DNA of 46,956 nucleotides from JAAYCI01 sp964369525 (GTDB lineage Bacteria; Bacillota; Clostridia; Oscillospirales; Ruminococcaceae). Position numbers and translations under genes: made by a program. A model generated the notes under the pieces. The model was not told the DNA's origin, did no database searches, and worked only from the letters and a program-made list of their open reading frames with translations. Positions within the stretch are counted from its first letter, which is position 1; every line of letters begins with the position of its first letter. This document shows, piece after piece, positions 8,770 to 18,485 of the stretch. The stretch is taken from assembly GCA_964369525.1 (NCBI GenBank), contig CAYJEW010000014.1:1-46956 (forward strand), given 5' to 3'.

Positions 8770-11017
8770 ACTGTAGCGATATCTGCTCTACAATATCGTC
8801 GGCACGCAGTAATGCCCCCATGGCAGGCAGGCTACGCACTCGGAAGCGGTGTGGGTCGCGTAGTTCGAGGCTGGCTGCCGATTTAACGGTGGTAACACGC
8901 TGGCCTTTTTTGAGCGTAATCACATTGATGCCCGCAGTGTTTTTGGTGGTTTTTTGTGATATTTGCGCTGTATTTACCAGTAGCATACGCCCTGCCGAGG
9001 TTTCGATTGAAAGCTCTTCTTCCGCAGTAAACGAAGAGAGCCACGCTAGCTGAGCTTTGTCGCTAAACGCATTGATTAATTTTTTGCGGTTTTGCTTTGT
9101 GGCATAGCTTTGTAGCGGAACTTTTGCCCCCTTGCCGTTTTGAAACAAAAACAGCATAAAGCCGCTGTAGTCATCGGTGAGCACCATGTGCACAGGTACT
9201 TCGCCTTCGTCCATTGCAAGGCGCACAGGCAGATACTCGCCTATCACGCTTGCTTTGCCGTCTTCAAAATCACCCACGCGGCACTTATATACCTGATGCT
9301 GATTTGTAAAAAACAGTGCTTCTGCGGTGTTGTGGCTTTCAATTACCGTCACAACCTCATCGCCCTCTTTAAGCTTTTGTTCGCCGCTCATACGCAGCGA
9401 CGCCGGCGTGATTTTTTTGAAGTAGCCGTCTTTTGTAACAAACACTGTGACGGGATAGTCTGGCAGGGTTTCTACAAGCGGTGCAATATCTTCTTGCGGT
9501 AGGTTGTATATTATCTCGCTACGGCGCTCTTGGCCATAGGTTTTTGCCACATGCTCCAGCTCATTAATGATAATTTTACGCACCTGCGCAGAACTTTTTA
9601 ATATGCCTTCCAGCTTTTGAATATCACTTTTAAGGCCTTCTATCTCTTGGGTGCGTTTTAGAATGTACTCACGGTTTAGGTTGCGTAGGCGAATTTCGGC
9701 TACATACTCGGCCTGCAGTTTGTCGATGCCAAAGCCTATCATTAGGTTTGGTATAACTTCGGCGTCGGCCTCGGTTTCACGCACTATTTTGATTGCTTTG
9801 TCGATGTCTAGCAGTATGGCGGCAAGGCCTTGCATGAGGTGCAGCCGTTTGCGCTTACCGGCAAGCTCGAAGCTAACCCGTCTGCGTACGCATTCCACAC
9901 GGAATGCCACCCATTCTTCCAGTATCTGCCGCACACCAAGCACACGAGGCATGCCCCCTACCAGTAGGTTGAAGTTGGCAGAAAAACCGTCTTGCAATGG
10001 TGTGATACGGTAGAGTTTTGACATTAGCAGTTCAGGGTCTTGCCCACGTTTTAGGTCTAGCGTTAGGCGCAGGCCGTTAAGGTCGGTTTCGTCGCGCATG
10101 TCGCTAATTTCTTTAATGCGACCTTCCTTAACGTGGTCGGATATTCTGTCGATAATAGCTTCGACAGTTGTTGTTGGAGGAATTTGGGTAATCTCTATAC
10201 GATTGCCATCTTTTTCATATTGCCATTTGGCGCGCACCTTTATACTGCCACGGCCAGTGGTATATATGGAGTTTATCTCGGCTTGGTTGTATATAATTGT
10301 ACCGCCGCCCACAAAGTCCGGCGCTGGCATGGTGGACTGTATATCGTGGTTTTCGTCGCGCATAAATGCGATGGTGGTTTCGCACAGTTCTTGAAGGTTA
10401 AACGAGCAGATGTTTGATGCCATACCAACCGCAATACCTAAGGTGTTGTTTGCAAGTATCGCGGGAAATGTTACCGGAAGTAGTGTTGGCTCGGTGGTGG
10501 TGGCGTCGTAGTTTGGCACAAAATCTACGGTTTCTTTATCAATATCGCCAAAAAGCTCTTCGCATATGCTTTCGAGCCTTGCCTCTGTGTATCGGTGGGC
10601 GGCATAAGCCATATCGCGGCTGTATGCCTTGCCAAAGTTACCTTTAGAGTCTACATACGGCACAAGCAGGCTCTCGTTACTGCGTGCCATACGCACCATG
10701 GTTTCGTATATTGCGCTGTCGCCGTGGGGGTTTAGGTGCATAGTAGCGCCCACAATATTTGCACTTTTTGTGCGGTTACCACGTAGTAAACCCATGTCGT
10801 ACATGGTGTACAGCAGTTTGCGGTGCGAGGGTTTAAAGCCGTCTATCTCAGGCAACGCGCGCGAAACAATAACGCTCATGGCATATGGCATATAGTTTTG
10901 TTCCAGCGTTTGGGTAATGCTGGTTTCCACCACCACACCCGCGCCGGGTATCTCTACAGCTTCCCCCAGCTGAGGGCGCTGTACCGCTGCCTTTTTAGGT
11001 TGTTTCTTCTTGGCCAA
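8768..11017 (-). CDS. parC: Type IIA topoisomerase A subunit (ParC/GyrA-like, clostridial divergent group)
   Basis: This 749-residue breakage-reunion subunit has the WHD motif FKPSHRKLLYTM, the quinolone-region sequence NPHGDSAIYET (S101 and E105 at the usual resistance positions, both in sensitive form) and the catalytic Tyr143 in HRYTEAR. A coiled-coil neck lies near 410-470 and a short C-terminal propeller-like domain follows. No GyrA box (QRRGGKG) is visible, which argues for a topoisomerase IV-type enzyme. The start is TTG with AGGAG 8 bases upstream. It follows its B subunit by 96 bases. Whether a separate gyrase exists elsewhere cannot be seen, so the gene symbol is a judgement. Confidence 0.82.
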   Translation of the reverse strand: MAKKKQPKKAAVQRPQLGEAVEIPGAGVVVETSITQTLEQNYMPYAMSVIVSRALPEIDGFKPSHRKLLYTMYDMGLLRGNRTKSANIVGATMHLNPHGDSAIYETMVRMARSNESLLVPYVDSKGNFGKAYSRDMAYAAHRYTEARLESICEELFGDIDKETVDFVPNYDATTTEPTLLPVTFPAILANNTLGIAVGMASNICSFNLQELCETTIAFMRDENHDIQSTMPAPDFVGGGTIIYNQAEINSIYTTGRGSIKVRAKWQYEKDGNRIEITQIPPTTTVEAIIDRISDHVKEGRIKEISDMRDETDLNGLRLTLDLKRGQDPELLMSKLYRITPLQDGFSANFNLLVGGMPRVLGVRQILEEWVAFRVECVRRRVSFELAGKRKRLHLMQGLAAILLDIDKAIKIVRETEADAEVIPNLMIGFGIDKLQAEYVAEIRLRNLNREYILKRTQEIEGLKSDIQKLEGILKSSAQVRKIIINELEHVAKTYGQERRSEIIYNLPQEDIAPLVETLPDYPVTVFVTKDGYFKKITPASLRMSGEQKLKEGDEVVTVIESHNTAEALFFTNQHQVYKCRVGDFEDGKASVIGEYLPVRLAMDEGEVPVHMVLTDDYSGFMLFLFQNGKGAKVPLQSYATKQNRKKLINAFSDKAQLAWLSSFTAEEELSIETSAGRMLLVNTAQISQKTTKNTAGINVITLKKGQRVTTVKSAASLELRDPHRFRVRSLPAMGALLRADDIVEQISLQ

Positions 11018-11113
11018 GACGGATGCTCCTAATCTGTTGTTATGTTTTTTCTGCCTAGTGCTGTGCGTTTGTTTTGGTTGTATTCACATTATATTGCGGC
11101 ATGTTATTATGTT

Positions 11114-13102
11114 TTACGACACATCCAGCTCGTCTAAATATTCATAACCATGGTTTGCAATATGCTCTTTTCGGCCTTGCAGATTATCGCCCAAAAGAAG
11201 GTCGAACATGGCTTGGGTGCGCTCGGTTTCTTCGGCGGTAACCTTTACAAGGCGGCGGCTTTCGGGGTTCATTGTGGTTAGCCACATCATCTCGGGGTCG
11301 TTTTCGCCAAGGCCTTTGCTACGCTGTAAACTTGGCTTTTTGCCATCACTAATTTTTGCCAGCACTTCGGCTTTTTCGCCTTCGCTATAGGCAAAATATG
11401 TTTTGTCTTTTGTGCCAATCTCGTAAAGAGGGGTTTCGGCTATGTATATGTATCCCTCGTGGATAAGGGTTGGCACAAGGCGGTAAATCATGGTTAAAAT
11501 AAGGGTGCGGATTTGAAAGCCGTCTACGTCGGCATCGGTGCAGATGATGATTTTATTCCAGCGCAGTGAGTTGATATCGAACGTGGCTAGGTCTTTTCTT
11601 ATCTTGCTTCCACCAAGCTCTACTCCGCAGCCCAGTACCTTAATAAGGTCTGTAATAATCTCGCTTTTAAAGATTTTGTTGTAATCTGCCTTTAGGCAGT
11701 TGAGTATCTTACCGCGCACCGGCATGATGGCCTGATATTCAGCATTTCGGCTGGTTTTAACAGCACCCAGGGCGCTATCGCCCTCTACTATATATAGCTC
11801 GCGCTCGCTGGGGTCTTTAGAGCGGCAGTCGACAAATTTTTGTACACGGTTAGCCATGTCCATCTGGGTGGAGATGGTTTTTTTAAGGCTTTGGCGGGTT
11901 TTTTCGGCATGCTCGCGGCTTTGCTTGTTTACCAGCACCTGCTGGGCAATTTTTTGTGCTTCATCAGGCTTTTCGATGAAGTAAATTTCAATGTTCTTTT
12001 TGAGAAATTCGGTCATTGCTTGGGTTATGAAGCGGTTGGTTATGGCTTTTTTGGTTTGGTTTTCGTAGCTTGTGATGGTGGAAAAAGAGGATGAGATGTA
12101 CACAAGGCAGTCTTGCACATCGGTGAAGGTGATTCGGCTTTCATCCTTTTTATACATGTTTTTTTGACGCAGGTATGCATCAATTTGGTTTACAAATGCG
12201 GTTTTTACAGCACGCTCGGGGCTACCGCCGTGTTCTAGAAAGCTGGAGTTGTGGGAGTATTCCAGCAGCTGTACTTTATTGGAAAAGCAAAACGCCGCAT
12301 TCATAAGTACCTTGTACTCCGGGCGGTCCTCACGGTCTCGGCCGGTGGCGTTGCCTGTGATGGTGAGAGGCGGGGTGAACGCCTCTACCCCTGTTATCTC
12401 TTGCACATAGTCGGTGATACCGTGTTGGTAAAAAAAGCATGTGGTGGTTTTGCCGCCTTCGGCGGTTTCGTCTACAAACTCAAACTGCACGCCTGCATTT
12501 ACAACGGCTTGCTTTTTTAGCACATCGGCAAAATATTGCGATGACACAGCAATATCAGTAAAAACCGCAAGGTCCGGTTTCCAGTGAATAAGGCTACCTG
12601 TGCGTTTTTTTGTATATGCTTCGGTTTGTAGGCCGCCTACATTTTCGCCTTTTTCAAAGTTTAGGTGGTAATGCGAGCCGTCGCGCCATATGTCGGCTGT
12701 CATCCATTCGCTGGCGTACTGGGTGGCGGTAAGGCCAAGGCCGTTTAGGCCAAGCGAATAGTCGTAGCCTTCGCCCTCGTCGTTATATTTACCGCCTGCA
12801 TAAAGCTCGGTGAACACAAGCTCCCAGTTATAGCGCTGTTCTTTATTGTTGTAGTCTACAGGGATACCGCGCGCAAAGTCTTCTACCGAAAAGCTGCCGT
12901 CTTTATACTTTGTTACGATAATTTTATCGCCAAAGCCGCCGCGCGCTTCGTCTATTGAGTTTGAGAGTATCTCAAATATTGCATGCTCGCAGCCTTCGAT
13001 ACCATCAGAGCCAAAAATAACACCGGGGCGTTTTCGCACACGGTCGGCGCCTTTTAAGCTGGTGATGCTCTCATTATCGTAGATGACAGGTTTTTTAGGC
13101 AT
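11114..13102 (-). CDS. parE: Type IIA topoisomerase B subunit (ParE/GyrB-like)
   Basis: This ATPase subunit of 662 residues has a GHKL N-terminal domain (FEILSNSIDEA with the Mg-binding Asn near 48, and GLNGLG as the ATP lid), a transducer domain, then a TOPRIM domain with YIVEGDSALG near 437-446 and CTDADVDG further on. An in-frame ATG exists at 13114, but its codons contain the GGAG that would serve as ribosome site for the ATG at 13102, so 13102 is chosen. Together with the next gene it makes a complete topoisomerase. The insert and spacing resemble the divergent clostridial pair rather than canonical B. subtilis GyrB. Confidence 0.85.
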   Translation of the reverse strand: MPKKPVIYDNESITSLKGADRVRKRPGVIFGSDGIEGCEHAIFEILSNSIDEARGGFGDKIIVTKYKDGSFSVEDFARGIPVDYNNKEQRYNWELVFTELYAGGKYNDEGEGYDYSLGLNGLGLTATQYASEWMTADIWRDGSHYHLNFEKGENVGGLQTEAYTKKRTGSLIHWKPDLAVFTDIAVSSQYFADVLKKQAVVNAGVQFEFVDETAEGGKTTTCFFYQHGITDYVQEITGVEAFTPPLTITGNATGRDREDRPEYKVLMNAAFCFSNKVQLLEYSHNSSFLEHGGSPERAVKTAFVNQIDAYLRQKNMYKKDESRITFTDVQDCLVYISSSFSTITSYENQTKKAITNRFITQAMTEFLKKNIEIYFIEKPDEAQKIAQQVLVNKQSREHAEKTRQSLKKTISTQMDMANRVQKFVDCRSKDPSERELYIVEGDSALGAVKTSRNAEYQAIMPVRGKILNCLKADYNKIFKSEIITDLIKVLGCGVELGGSKIRKDLATFDINSLRWNKIIICTDADVDGFQIRTLILTMIYRLVPTLIHEGYIYIAETPLYEIGTKDKTYFAYSEGEKAEVLAKISDGKKPSLQRSKGLGENDPEMMWLTTMNPESRRLVKVTAEETERTQAMFDLLLGDNLQGRKEHIANHGYEYLDELDVS

Positions 13103-13119
13103 GGCAGTCTCCATTATTT

Positions 13120-13143
13120 GCCCCGCTTTTATAAAAGCGGGGC
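13120..13143. repeat. Perfect 24-bp palindrome between ftsH and parE
   Basis: Each arm is GCCCCGCTTTTA. It would form a stable hairpin in RNA, but the bases that follow on the minus strand are AAATAATGG, not a T tract, so clean termination is doubtful. A processing or attenuation element before parE is possible. Confidence 0.5.
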
Positions 13144-13180
13144 TTGCGGGTTATTGTTTTAAATGGTGCGAATATATACG

Positions 13181-15079
13181 CTATTTATCTGTAGTGTTTT
13201 CATCGCTTTGGGCAGCATTATTTTCAGTACTGCTTACAGTAGCCTCTTGCTCGTTGTTTGGCTGAGCATTAACAGCATCATCCATTGCCGCATCCGGCGC
13301 AGCCTGCTCTTTTGGCTCGCCTGCGGTATCGTTTTGCTGCGGTGTTTCCATTGGCGGTAGGCTGCCGCCTTCCATTAAGATGCGGAACAGATCGCCATTT
13401 AGTTTTTCGCGTTCCAGCAGGGTATTTGCCAAAAGATCTAGCTGGTCGCTATGGTCTTGCAGGATTTTTTGCGCTGCTGCAAACGAGCCGTCTAGCAGGC
13501 TGCGCACCTCGCTGTCGATGCTGGCGGCAATCTCTTCGCTGTAGCTGCGGGTGTGGCCATAGTCTCGCCCTAGGAAGGTTTCGCCCGGGTCGTTATCGTA
13601 CACCACCGGGCCAAGCTTTTCGGAGAAGCCGTAGCGGGTAACCATTGCGCGCGCTATGCGGGTAGCACGCTGCAGGTCGTTTGACGCGCCTGTGGAGATA
13701 TCGTCCAGCACCAGTTTTTCGCTTACCCTACCGCCCAGCAGCGATACAATAGACTCTTGCATCTGAGTTTTTGTGCGGAACTGCGAGTCTTCTTCGGGGC
13801 GATACATGGTAAAGCCGCCTGCCGGACCATGCGGAATAATTGTAATTTGGTGCACGGGATCGCTCGTTTTGCAATAGTAGGACACAATGGCGTGGCCTGC
13901 CTCGTGGTAGGCGGTTAGCCTGCGTTCTTTTTCGGTAACTACACGGCTTTTCTTTTCGGGGCCTGCCATAACCTTGATGTTGGCCTCTTCAATGTCTGTT
14001 TCGGTAATAGCCTTGCGCCCACGCCTTGCGGCCAGCAGCGCCGCTTCGTTTATAAGGTTTTCAAGGTCTGCGCCTGTGAAGCCGGAGGTTGTGCGGGCNN
14101 NNNNNNNNNNNNNNNNNNNNNNNNNNNNNNNNNNNNNNNNNNNNNNNNNNNNNNNNNNNNNNNNNNNNNNNNNNNNNNNNNNNNNNNNNNNNNNNNNNTC
14201 GTCGTGGCCGCCGCCAAGGCCTGCGCCACGCTGACGCCCAACGGCGTCTATCTCGTCTATAAACACTATGCATGGCGCGGTTTTCTTTGCTTTATCGAAC
14301 AAATCTCGCACACGAGATGCGCCAACGCCCACATACATCTCTACAAAGTCGGAGCCTGAAATTGAATAAAACGGTACGCCTGCCTCGCCTGCGCAGGCAC
14401 GAGCCAGCAGGGTTTTACCTGTACCGGGAGGGCCTACTAAGAGCACGCCGTGCGGTATGCGTGCGCCAAGCACCGAAAAGCGTTTTGGGTTTTTTAGAAA
14501 TTCTACAATCTCTTCCAGCTCTTCTTTTTCTTCGTCGGCGCCTGCAACGTCTTTAAACGTGGTTTTTGTTTTGGCTTCGGCCTGTGTTTTCACCTTGGCT
14601 TTGCCGATGTTCATTGTACCTTTACCGCCGCCGCTACCGTCGTTTTGCATGAAAATAACATAGTAAACAAACGCACCCAATACCACCATTAGCAGTATGG
14701 ACGGGATAATATAAAGCCAAGCAGAGTTATCGCCCGAGGCTTCAAAGTCGTACTCCCACGCAGGGCTAACCTCGCCGTCGCTGTTTGTGTGTGCTTCGTT
14801 ATAGATGGCGCGGTATTCCTCTAGCGAATCTATAAAAAGATAGCTGTAGGCCATTTTGTATTGAAGCGGCTCGCTGCTACCCTCTAGTGTATATTCAAGG
14901 TCGCCATTGCCAACGTCGAACACAAACGATGTAACCTCGCCGCGCTCAAAATGAGCTATGATTTCTGAATATTTTTGGCCCTGGTCTTGCTCGCCAAAGC
15001 TGCTGCGAAACACAACAAACAAAAGCACTGCTACTGCCAGTAAAATTAATAAATTTGCATAACGTGGTTTTTTAATCAA
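13181..15079 (-). CDS. ftsH: ATP-dependent zinc metalloprotease FtsH (internal assembly gap)
   Basis: FtsH is a membrane-bound AAA+ protease that removes damaged membrane proteins. Two membrane helices (about 9-25 and 121-143) flank an extracytoplasmic domain. The AAA domain has Walker A GPPGTGKT (about 216-223), Walker B IVFIDEID (about 271-278) and, after the gap, FTGADLENL and the zinc site HEAGH. About 60 C-terminal residues are Glu/Gln/Ala-rich and look disordered. The start is TTG at 15079, preceded by AGGAG at a 9-base spacing; an upstream TTG in frame lacks a ribosome site. A 100-N run removes the second region of homology with its arginine fingers. The gene follows hpt by 51 bases, a common Firmicutes order (tilS-hpt-ftsH). 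Confidence 0.93.
   Translation of the reverse strand: MIKKPRYANLLILLAVAVLLFVVFRSSFGEQDQGQKYSEIIAHFERGEVTSFVFDVGNGDLEYTLEGSSEPLQYKMAYSYLFIDSLEEYRAIYNEAHTNSDGEVSPAWEYDFEASGDNSAWLYIIPSILLMVVLGAFVYYVIFMQNDGSGGGKGTMNIGKAKVKTQAEAKTKTTFKDVAGADEEKEELEEIVEFLKNPKRFSVLGARIPHGVLLVGPPGTGKTLLARACAGEAGVPFYSISGSDFVEMYVGVGASRVRDLFDKAKKTAPCIVFIDEIDAVGRQRGAGLGGGHDXXXXXXXXXXXXXXXXXXXXXXXXXXXXXXXXXXARTTSGFTGADLENLINEAALLAARRGRKAITETDIEEANIKVMAGPEKKSRVVTEKERRLTAYHEAGHAIVSYYCKTSDPVHQITIIPHGPAGGFTMYRPEEDSQFRTKTQMQESIVSLLGGRVSEKLVLDDISTGASNDLQRATRIARAMVTRYGFSEKLGPVVYDNDPGETFLGRDYGHTRSYSEEIAASIDSEVRSLLDGSFAAAQKILQDHSDQLDLLANTLLEREKLNGDLFRILMEGGSLPPMETPQQNDTAGEPKEQAAPDAAMDDAVNAQPNNEQEATVSSTENNAAQSDENTTDK
14099..14198. 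other. Assembly gap (100 N) inside ftsH
   Basis: Exactly 100 undetermined bases. Comparison with the known length of FtsH between GGGHD and the A-R-T-T-x-GFTGADLEN motif suggests about 80 codons are missing, so the run is a placeholder and the true distance is probably near 240 bases. Confidence 0.9.
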
Positions 15080-15130
15080 CTTATCAGCTCCTGAAAAAAA
15101 TAATAACAACCAACAGGTGGGTAATTGTTT

Positions 15131-15679
15131 TTAAGAATACATGCTTGCTTTTAGTACGCCTATATCGGGCAGGTGGCGGTAGGCCTCGCTATAGTCTAGC
15201 CCATAGCCCACCAAAAACTCGTCCGGCACCTCAAAACCACAGTACTCGGGCTGGATATCTGCGGTGCGGCGGGCGGGTTTGTCCAGCAGTGTAACAACAC
15301 GGACGCTGGCAGGGTTTCTGCCGCTTAGCATAGATTTAAGATAGCTTAGTGTTTTACCGGAGTCCAGTATATCTTCTACAATAAGCACATCTTTGCCTGC
15401 CAGCTCAATATCTATATCTTTTAAAATTTTAACAACACCGCTGCTAACCGTGCCTGTGTTGTAGGAAGACACCGCCAAAAAGTCTATTTCGGCGGGGATT
15501 GTGATGGCACGCATAAGGTCGGCCATGAACACAACAGAGCCTTTAAGCACGGCTATTAGCAAAAGGTCTTTACCTTTATAGTCTTGGCTTATCTGTGCGC
15601 CAAGCTGCGCTACCTTTTCTTTAATCTGCTCTGCGGTAATTAGAATGCTCTCTAAATCCTCATGTGTTTTGGTTTGCAT
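15131..15679 (-). CDS. hpt: Hypoxanthine phosphoribosyltransferase
   Basis: This purine-salvage enzyme joins hypoxanthine or guanine to PRPP. The 182-residue protein contains the PRPP-binding motif VLIVEDILDSGKTL (about 98-111) and the flexible-loop region SSYNTGT (about 71-77). Its ATG lies inside the end of tilS (20-base overlap), and GAGGAGGG sits 5 bases upstream, so the two are translationally linked. The tilS-hpt-ftsH cluster is classical in Firmicutes. Confidence 0.95.
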   Translation of the reverse strand: MQTKTHEDLESILITAEQIKEKVAQLGAQISQDYKGKDLLLIAVLKGSVVFMADLMRAITIPAEIDFLAVSSYNTGTVSSGVVKILKDIDIELAGKDVLIVEDILDSGKTLSYLKSMLSGRNPASVRVVTLLDKPARRTADIQPEYCGFEVPDEFLVGYGLDYSEAYRHLPDIGVLKASMYS

Positions 15680-17096
15680 TGTTACCCTCCTCGCCTTTGT
15701 AGCAGGTATTTATTAGTAGAATATTTTTCGTTTCAGCTGTGGGGGCAACGCTTTCGCAAAAACCCGCACCCCACACCCACAGCACGGTGCTATTGGCTGC
15801 CACAAGCGGAATTTTATAACGTTCATTCGGCGGTATTGCGGCTTGGTTCATCCACTTTTTGAGTGTTTTAGTGCCTGCGCTTAGCCGCTGGGTAAAAGTA
15901 TCTTTATCTCGGCGGGTGCGCAAAATTCCATATTTTAATATTTTATCACAGTCGGCTACAAAGGTTAAGCCTTTTTTTGTGGTTTTTTTTGATTGCTGCG
16001 CCCACTGCTGGGCAGAAATGTAGTTTATATGCAGGCAATAGCCACCCGGCAGGTTATGTGTGCCTTCGCTAAGCGGTATTTCGTAGGCAAACTGCTTGTG
16101 GTCGGTTATATCGTTGGTTTGAAAAGGTTCGCTACTGCTGAGCACAAGGCTGCCTTTATGTAGTTGTGCTGTAACGCCTGAGCCAATCTGCGCTGAGGCT
16201 ATCTTACCGTGTAGCACCTGCTCTAGGCGATGTATACGGTCTCTTGTAGCGGCGCGCCCGCAAAGCAATGCCAAAGCTTTTGTGCGCACAGCGGCGGGCA
16301 GCTGCAAAATAGGCTGCGCCAAAAAACTGCCTTGCACTGGCCGCTCGGAGTTTTTGCAAAGCTGCATGGCGCCTGCTTTTTGCAATGCATCTACTGCATT
16401 TTGGTGCAGTAGCTCATCTACCGAGAGCATGTCGTGCGCCATGCGCGCAAGGTTTTGTGCCGCACCGGGGTGGGCCTGTTCTAGCAGCGGCATAACGCTA
16501 TGGCGCAAGCGGTTGCGGCTATGGCGAATGTCGGTATTGGTGGCGTCTTGTACATAGTGAAGGTTGTGTGCTTTACAGTACTCTTCCACCTCTTGGCGGC
16601 TGGCTAAAATTAGCGGGCGTATAAACGGTGGGCGCTGTGGCGGTATTCCACTTAGCCCTTTTGGGCCGCTGCCGCGGATTGCGTGAAACAGCACTGTTTC
16701 GGCATTGTCTGTTAATGTATGTGCCAGCGCAATTTTTGCACCGTACTGCTGCGCAAGGCGGGTAAGAAAGCTATGCCTAAGCTGCCTTGCCCATGCTTCT
16801 GTGCCGAGGCCTTTTGGTTTTTGTAGCTCGCTCATGTTGCCGTATTCTATATATAGCTGTACACCGTTTTCAGCGCACAGGCGCTTAACATACGCGGCGT
16901 CTTGTAGCGAGGCCTCGCCACGCAGGCCGTGCTCGAAGTGAGCGGCAGAGAGGGTTATACCAAGCGAGGATTTGTTTTGTAACAAAAAATGGAAAAGCGC
17001 CACCGAGTCTGCCCCGCCGGACAAGGCCACGATGACGTTATCTTGCTGGGTTAGCAGCTTATAGCGGCTTTGCGCCGCCAGCACCTTTTGCTCCAT
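15660..17096 (-). CDS. tilS: tRNA(Ile)-lysidine synthase
   Basis: TilS places lysine on C34 of the CAU-anticodon isoleucine tRNA so that it reads AUA. The 478-residue protein has the PP-loop SGGADS at 26-31, the HFEHGLRG segment (family HxNHxLR) at about 73-80, a central linker domain and a C-terminal TilS domain. It starts 3 bases after dnaB and overlaps hpt. The weak ribosome site suggests coupling to dnaB translation. Conserved motifs are intact, so it is expected to be functional and essential. Confidence 0.93.
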   Translation of the reverse strand: MEQKVLAAQSRYKLLTQQDNVIVALSGGADSVALFHFLLQNKSSLGITLSAAHFEHGLRGEASLQDAAYVKRLCAENGVQLYIEYGNMSELQKPKGLGTEAWARQLRHSFLTRLAQQYGAKIALAHTLTDNAETVLFHAIRGSGPKGLSGIPPQRPPFIRPLILASRQEVEEYCKAHNLHYVQDATNTDIRHSRNRLRHSVMPLLEQAHPGAAQNLARMAHDMLSVDELLHQNAVDALQKAGAMQLCKNSERPVQGSFLAQPILQLPAAVRTKALALLCGRAATRDRIHRLEQVLHGKIASAQIGSGVTAQLHKGSLVLSSSEPFQTNDITDHKQFAYEIPLSEGTHNLPGGYCLHINYISAQQWAQQSKKTTKKGLTFVADCDKILKYGILRTRRDKDTFTQRLSAGTKTLKKWMNQAAIPPNERYKIPLVAANSTVLWVWGAGFCESVAPTAETKNILLINTCYKGEEGNNANQNT

Positions 17097-17099
17097 AGG

Positions 17100-18482
17100 C
17101 TACTCTCTCGCTAAATCTCGCTCGTAAAATCTTGTGTGTTCGCCGTCCCATGCAAGCTCTATTGTGCCTGTTTCACCATGGCGGTTTTTGGCAACAATGC
17201 ACTGGGCGTTGCGCCTGTCTACCTCGGGGGAATCGTCGTAGTACGACTCGCGGTACAAAAACATAACAATATCTGCGTCTTGCTCTATAGAGCCTGAATC
17301 GCGAAGGTCGCTAAGCATTGGCCGGCGGTCTCCCCCTCGGCTTTTTTCGGGGCTACGCGACAGCTGGCTTAGCACTAATATGGGTACGTTTAGGTCTTTT
17401 GCCATAATTTTAAGGTTACGGGTCATCTCGCTAACCTCTTGCACACGGTTTTCGCTGCGCTTGCCTGTGCTCATTAATTGCAGGTAGTCGATGATAACAA
17501 GGCCAATGGGCGGGCGCCCTGCGGCACGAGCCTGCTGGTTTTGCTGGCGCATTTTGGATTTCATTTCGGCTACTGTAATGAGTGATGAGTCGTCTAAAAA
17601 CACAGGGCGTGATGATAGACGCTCTGATGTCATTGTAAGGTCGCGCCACACAGAATCGTCGCTAACGCCGCTGCGGAAAATATGGCTGTCTACCTGTGCT
17701 TCAAACGAAAGCACACGGGCGGCAAGCTGGTCTTTTGTCATCTCAAGGCTAAAGAACATAACCGGTACATCCCGCTGCGCTACATTCATCATTATGTTAA
17801 GTGCAAAGCTGGTTTTGCCCATGCCGGGGCGGCTGGCCAGAATAACAAGGTCGCTTTTAGCAAGGCCTGTTAGCACCTTGTCTAGATAGGTGAAGCCTGT
17901 TTTTAGGCCAAGGTATTTCTCTTTATCAGGGCCTGAGATACGCTGAAGGTGGGTCATTATATCTATAATGCCGTACTTTAAGTGCTGAACCTCGCCCGTT
18001 TCTTGCCCTGCACGAATATCGTAAAGGCGCTGCTCTGCGCCCTCTAGCATCATGCCGGTTTCAATATCGTCTTCGGCCTGCTCAAGTATCTCGCGGGCGT
18101 GCTCCATAAGCTGGCGTTTAATATATTTTTCGTACACAATATCGATATAGTGGCTGAGGTTTGAGATGTGAAACATGGTGTCGGCAAGCTCGCCTATATA
18201 TTCCTTTACCTCGGCATCGGAGGGAAAGGCGGGGTCTTGCGCTAAGCGGTCTAGCAGTGTTACCGCATCTACCGGCTTTGAGGCCGCTGCAAGCGCAAGC
18301 ATCTCTGCCATAACAACGCGGTTTTGCCTAACAAAAAACATCTCGGGGCGCAGGCGCTGGCTGATAGTGTCTAGGTGGGACGCGTCCATCAAGGCGGCCC
18401 CCAGCACACTTTGCTCGGCCTGTATGTTGTACGGCATTTTTATGCCAAGCCCTTCCAGGCTTATGCCAATGTTTCTTGCCAC
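17100..18482 (-). CDS. dnaB: Replicative DNA helicase DnaB
   Basis: This hexameric fork helicase (DnaC in B. subtilis naming) has 460 residues. An N-terminal collar domain (about 17-120) is followed by a RecA-like ATPase with Walker A SRPGMGKT at 217-224, VIIDYLQLM as Walker B, and SQLSR further on. The start is GTG at 18482, three bases after rplI, with GGAGG inside the end of rplI. An ATG 15 codons later with a GGAAGGG upstream is an alternative, but a short N-terminal leader before P-x-N-I-x-A-E-Q is normal for the family. Confidence 0.95.
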   Translation of the reverse strand: MARNIGISLEGLGIKMPYNIQAEQSVLGAALMDASHLDTISQRLRPEMFFVRQNRVVMAEMLALAAASKPVDAVTLLDRLAQDPAFPSDAEVKEYIGELADTMFHISNLSHYIDIVYEKYIKRQLMEHAREILEQAEDDIETGMMLEGAEQRLYDIRAGQETGEVQHLKYGIIDIMTHLQRISGPDKEKYLGLKTGFTYLDKVLTGLAKSDLVILASRPGMGKTSFALNIMMNVAQRDVPVMFFSLEMTKDQLAARVLSFEAQVDSHIFRSGVSDDSVWRDLTMTSERLSSRPVFLDDSSLITVAEMKSKMRQQNQQARAAGRPPIGLVIIDYLQLMSTGKRSENRVQEVSEMTRNLKIMAKDLNVPILVLSQLSRSPEKSRGGDRRPMLSDLRDSGSIEQDADIVMFLYRESYYDDSPEVDRRNAQCIVAKNRHGETGTIELAWDGEHTRFYERDLARE

Positions 18483-18485
18483 GGT

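Noticed and set aside
13181..15079. Frameshifted or pseudogene ftsH
   Set aside because: The interruption is a run of N. Both flanks are intact and carry all visible catalytic motifs.
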